Positions 61,603 through 64,000 of a DNA stretch of 64,000 nucleotides are shown here, piece after piece. The notes beneath the pieces are model-generated. The model did no database searches. It was not told the DNA's origin and saw only the letters and a list, made by a program, of their open reading frames with translations. Made by a program: the position numbers and the translations under genes. The first letter of the stretch is position 1, and every line of letters starts with the position of its first letter. Source of the stretch: Algoriphagus sp. A40 (GTDB taxonomy: Bacteria > Bacteroidota > Bacteroidia > Cytophagales > Cyclobacteriaceae); contig NZ_MUNY01000042.1 in the NCBI RefSeq assembly GCF_002002735.1, forward strand, positions 248,001-312,000, given 5' to 3'.

Positions 61603-62518
61603 AATTCTTCTTGGAATCTGTCTTTTGGCAATAATTGGCTGCGATAGCATCGAGGATAAGAAAGGAAGGTTTCTGCTCAAAGGCAATGAAAAACTGGAGG
61701 AAAATGATCCCAAATCAGCGATTGTTTTTTATAACGAAGCATTGGCACTGGATTCTGCCTACGCTGATGCTTACTTTAATAAAGCGATGGCTCAACTGCG
61801 ACTCCACCAACTGGATGAAACCATCCTGGATCTGAGCAAAGCCATCCAGATTCGGCCGGATTATTTCGAGGCCATTTTTCAACGGGGTTTAAGTTACTTG
61901 GATAATGGGGAGTTTTACAAGGCAAAAGAAGATGCAGACAGGCTGCTCCAACTCGATGCTAACAACTGGAAATCTTATTTCCTTACCGGCCTCAGTCAGG
62001 AAAAACTGAAAAAATTCGCGGAAGCCCTTGTGGCCTTTGAGCAGGCTTCAATTCTTGAACCCAGCAATTCTGACTTGCTTGTCAACCAGGCAACACTCCT
62101 CTTTTATCAAAAAGACTTCGGAAAAGCTAAGGAAATTATATCCAAGGCAGAACTTTTGAATCCCTCAGAACCCAACCTTCATAACCTGCGCTCAATGATC
62201 CTTTTTGAGGAAAAAGATTTGGATGGAGCATTGATTTCAGTAGAAAAAGCAATTGCCTTTGACAATCGGCAAGCCTATTTCTACAATAACAAAGGGCTTT
62301 ATCTGCTATTTTTGGGAAAACCTGAAGAAGCCATAGACTTGATCAACCAAAGTATCCAGATGGATTCCAAAAATCCGTTTGCAATGCGTAACAAGGGGAT
62401 TTATTATGTGATGCAAGGGGATAAAATCTCTGCTTTGCAATACCTGAAAGAACTGTCAGAAAAATATCCGGATATGGATCTAGTCCAGGAATACTATCAA
62501 AAAGCTCAGGCTTTGTAG
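61586..62518 (+). CDS. TPR-repeat lipoprotein
   Basis: About 310 residues. Lipoprotein signal MINPNKILLGICLLAIIGC, then about eight TPR units, for example SAIVFYNEALALDSAYADAY, EAIFQRGLSYLDNGEFYKAK, ALVAFEQASILEPSNSDLLV and EAIDLINQSIQMDSKNPFAM. TPR lipoproteins in this phylum scaffold envelope complexes, and the partner here is unknown. The start ATG 61586 is inside the AI-2E gene (17-nt overlap), so the two are translated together. Its 3' end overlaps the convergent histidine kinase gene by 13 nt. Confidence 0.92.
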   Translation: MINPNKILLGICLLAIIGCDSIEDKKGRFLLKGNEKLEENDPKSAIVFYNEALALDSAYADAYFNKAMAQLRLHQLDETILDLSKAIQIRPDYFEAIFQRGLSYLDNGEFYKAKEDADRLLQLDANNWKSYFLTGLSQEKLKKFAEALVAFEQASILEPSNSDLLVNQATLLFYQKDFGKAKEIISKAELLNPSEPNLHNLRSMILFEEKDLDGALISVEKAIAFDNRQAYFYNNKGLYLLFLGKPEEAIDLINQSIQMDSKNPFAMRNKGIYYVMQGDKISALQYLKELSEKYPDMDLVQEYYQKAQAL

Positions 62519-64000
62519 GATTTTTCAGCAATCACTTCCTTCACTTTTTTAAGGAGTTCATTGGCATCAATCGGCTTCGCCACAAATCCCTCAAACCCGC
62601 ATTCGTCAATCCTTTCCATGATTTCGAGTTTTGCAGCTGCTGTCAAGGCGATGATTGGTGTGTCGCAAAATTTCTTTATTTCTATAGTGGCTTCAAAACC
62701 GTCCATTTCAGGCATTTGGATATCCATCAGGATACAGTCGTACTTTCCTTTCCGGACTGCATCTACCGCTTCTTTTCCATTGATGACTCGCTCAAATGTG
62801 AATCCCCATTTCTTGATGATTTTTCCCAAAACGAGGGCGTTCACCTCATTATCTTCCGCCATCAAAAAGTGAATGTTTTCAAAAGATTTTGAAGGACTTT
62901 CATTTCTTGGAGTTGGGATGGCTTCCTCCTGAGCTTTTTCAAACTCAAGGTCAAAAAAGAACCGACTGCCTTTCCCCACCTCTGATTCCATAGCGATTTT
63001 TCCGCCCATCAGATTCAATAGCTTCCTGGTAATAGAAAGCCCAAGGCCTGTTCCTCCATACTTTGAACTAAAAGTAGGTCTTACCTGATCAAAGTCGTTG
63101 AAGATTTTCGCATGATTTTCAGGAGCGATTCCTATCCCAGTGTCCTTTACTTCAAAACTGACGCGAACTTTACCTTTTGCTTGGCCAAGAAGCTCGATTT
63201 TCACATCGACGTTTCCTACGTGGGTAAATTTGAGCGCATTGGTAATCAGGTTGTTCAAAACTTGAGACAGTCTTGTTTTGTCTCCCCTCACCTGGATATC
63301 GAGGCCATCTGACAAATGAAGTTCCAGTTTGTTTTTGCTGTCTTTGGCATGAAAAGACAGGCCCTTCATCACCTGCTCCAGCAAATTTTTCAGGTTGAAT
63401 GGATTATTTTCGATAGTCAACTTTCCGGCTTCGATTTTCTGGAAATCAAGCAGGTCATTGATCATGATGATCAGGTTGTCTACTGCAAAATTGATGGTGT
63501 TGAGAGCTGTCTTTTGGTTTTCCGTCGGGTCCTCATGGAAAAGGGAATAAACCGATCCAGAAATAGCATTTAATGGAGTCCTCAATTCATGGCTGATCAT
63601 AGACAGGAAGTCAGATTTGATCTGGTTGGCTTTTTCAGCTGCCAGTCTAGCCTCATCCAGCTTAGCCTCAAATTCCTTCTGTTTCGAAATATCTGTCAGA
63701 TATCCATACCAAACCATGTCTCCATTTTCCAAAGCCTGTGGTCTGGCTGCTCCCAATACCCAGCGGTAATCTTGTGGTGATCCTCCGGATTTGACTCTGA
63801 ACTGACATTGCCATGGTTCCATTTTACGGGCAGATGCCACGGAAGACATGATTACCATGGGTAAATCCTGGGGATGAACTTTGGAAATTGCCGCCGAGAT
63901 ATCGGTGAATTGGTGAATTTCATCCTGGGAAAGCCCAAGAACTGAATTGATTCCTTTGGAGAGGAAAGAGAAATTCATCTGACCCTCCGAATTCAGGACA
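62506..64000 (-). CDS. Hybrid histidine kinase with PAS domain and receiver, 5' end cut by window edge
   Basis: The reading frame stays open through the right edge, so the true start lies outside; the ATG at 63978 is inside the PAS domain. The order visible is PAS/PAC (FSFLSKGINSVLGLSQDEI to MVWYGYLTDISKQKE), HisKA with the H-box SMISHELRTPLNAISG, HATPase_c with N-box VLNNLITNALKFTHVG, G1 DTGIGIAP and G2 GGTGLGLSITRK, and a receiver at the C-terminus (phospho-acceptor in DCILMDIQMPEMDG, Lys in VAKPIDA). Architecture means an intramolecular relay that could feed a separate Hpt such as the protein at 36739-37491. Its sensory input is not visible. Confidence 0.95.
   Translation of the reverse strand, partial: VLNSEGQMNFSFLSKGINSVLGLSQDEIHQFTDISAAISKVHPQDLPMVIMSSVASARKMEPWQCQFRVKSGGSPQDYRWVLGAARPQALENGDMVWYGYLTDISKQKEFEAKLDEARLAAEKANQIKSDFLSMISHELRTPLNAISGSVYSLFHEDPTENQKTALNTINFAVDNLIIMINDLLDFQKIEAGKLTIENNPFNLKNLLEQVMKGLSFHAKDSKNKLELHLSDGLDIQVRGDKTRLSQVLNNLITNALKFTHVGNVDVKIELLGQAKGKVRVSFEVKDTGIGIAPENHAKIFNDFDQVRPTFSSKYGGTGLGLSITRKLLNLMGGKIAMESEVGKGSRFFFDLEFEKAQEEAIPTPRNESPSKSFENIHFLMAEDNEVNALVLGKIIKKWGFTFERVINGKEAVDAVRKGKYDCILMDIQMPEMDGFEATIEIKKFCDTPIIALTAAAKLEIMERIDECGFEGFVAKPIDANELLKKVKEVIAEKSYKA

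Noticed and set aside
1..64000. tRNA, rRNA, CRISPR, insertion sequences, phage genes
   Set aside because: I looked through the gaps and found no cloverleaf-like sequence, no regular direct repeats with spacers, and no transposase or phage protein.

Overview
The window reads as chromosomal DNA of a Bacteroidota bacterium, most likely a Cytophagales/Cyclobacteriaceae member (Algoriphagus-like). The signs are a SusC/SusD pair under an ECF sigma/FecR switch, an IPExxxVDY-family protein next to pyruvate kinase, an Lgt with a large soluble insertion, many lipoproteins and outer-membrane barrels, starts without clear Shine-Dalgarno sequences, and several TAnnTTTG-type -7 boxes. Family placement is inference. 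I see no rRNA, tRNA, CRISPR array, insertion sequence or prophage; coding density is high and all genes but two (cut by the window edges) look intact.

Layout. 1-4275 (- strand): a truncated VOC protein, kdsB (LPS Kdo activation), a Wzc-like tyrosine autokinase and its Wza-like export lipoprotein. 4564-5499: a GNAT acetyltransferase. 5640-20832 (- strand): a ten-gene locus. In transcription order it holds an ECF sigma factor, FecR anti-sigma, SusC, SusD, a strong hairpin terminator, then a BNR_4 propeller protein, a sugar dehydrogenase fused to cytochrome c, an Nramp-fold transporter lacking the usual metal ligands, an SDR-family protein lacking the catalytic lysine, a DapA-family aldolase and a large secreted propeller, closed by a terminator. 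This is the most interesting region: it looks like an uptake and catabolic system for an unknown, possibly uronic-acid-containing, glycan.

21009-34336 is a mixed region: LLM flavin oxidoreductase, DoxX, an orphan FtsX/MacB-type permease, a serine hydrolase-TPR lipoprotein, a CPBP protease, a VOC protein, glgX, a penicillin-acylase-type Ntn hydrolase and an aldo/keto reductase. It also holds a hairpin-rich 340-bp spacer (25206-25545) and a 47-bp imperfect palindrome (33324-33370).

34487-49255 is mainly core metabolism and information processing: pfkA, a small membrane protein, miaA; a tightly overlapping operon (receiver-Hpt protein, single receiver, 92-aa protein, PhnP-like metallo-hydrolase, NFACT/RqcH-like protein); a two-domain fasciclin lipoprotein; IPExxxVDY-pyk divergent from acpP-fabF-rnc-nadE-lgt; and yidD.

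49278-64000 holds envelope proteins and signalling: an Omp85-like barrel, a PorV/PorQ-like barrel coupled to a ComEA-type helix-hairpin-helix barrel fusion, a large zinc metalloprotease, a glycine-zipper protein, a nucleoside-deoxyribosyltransferase-like/TPR protein resembling the regulatory part of animal ASK1, an M3 peptidase, an AI-2E-family permease, a TPR lipoprotein, and a hybrid histidine kinase cut by the right edge.
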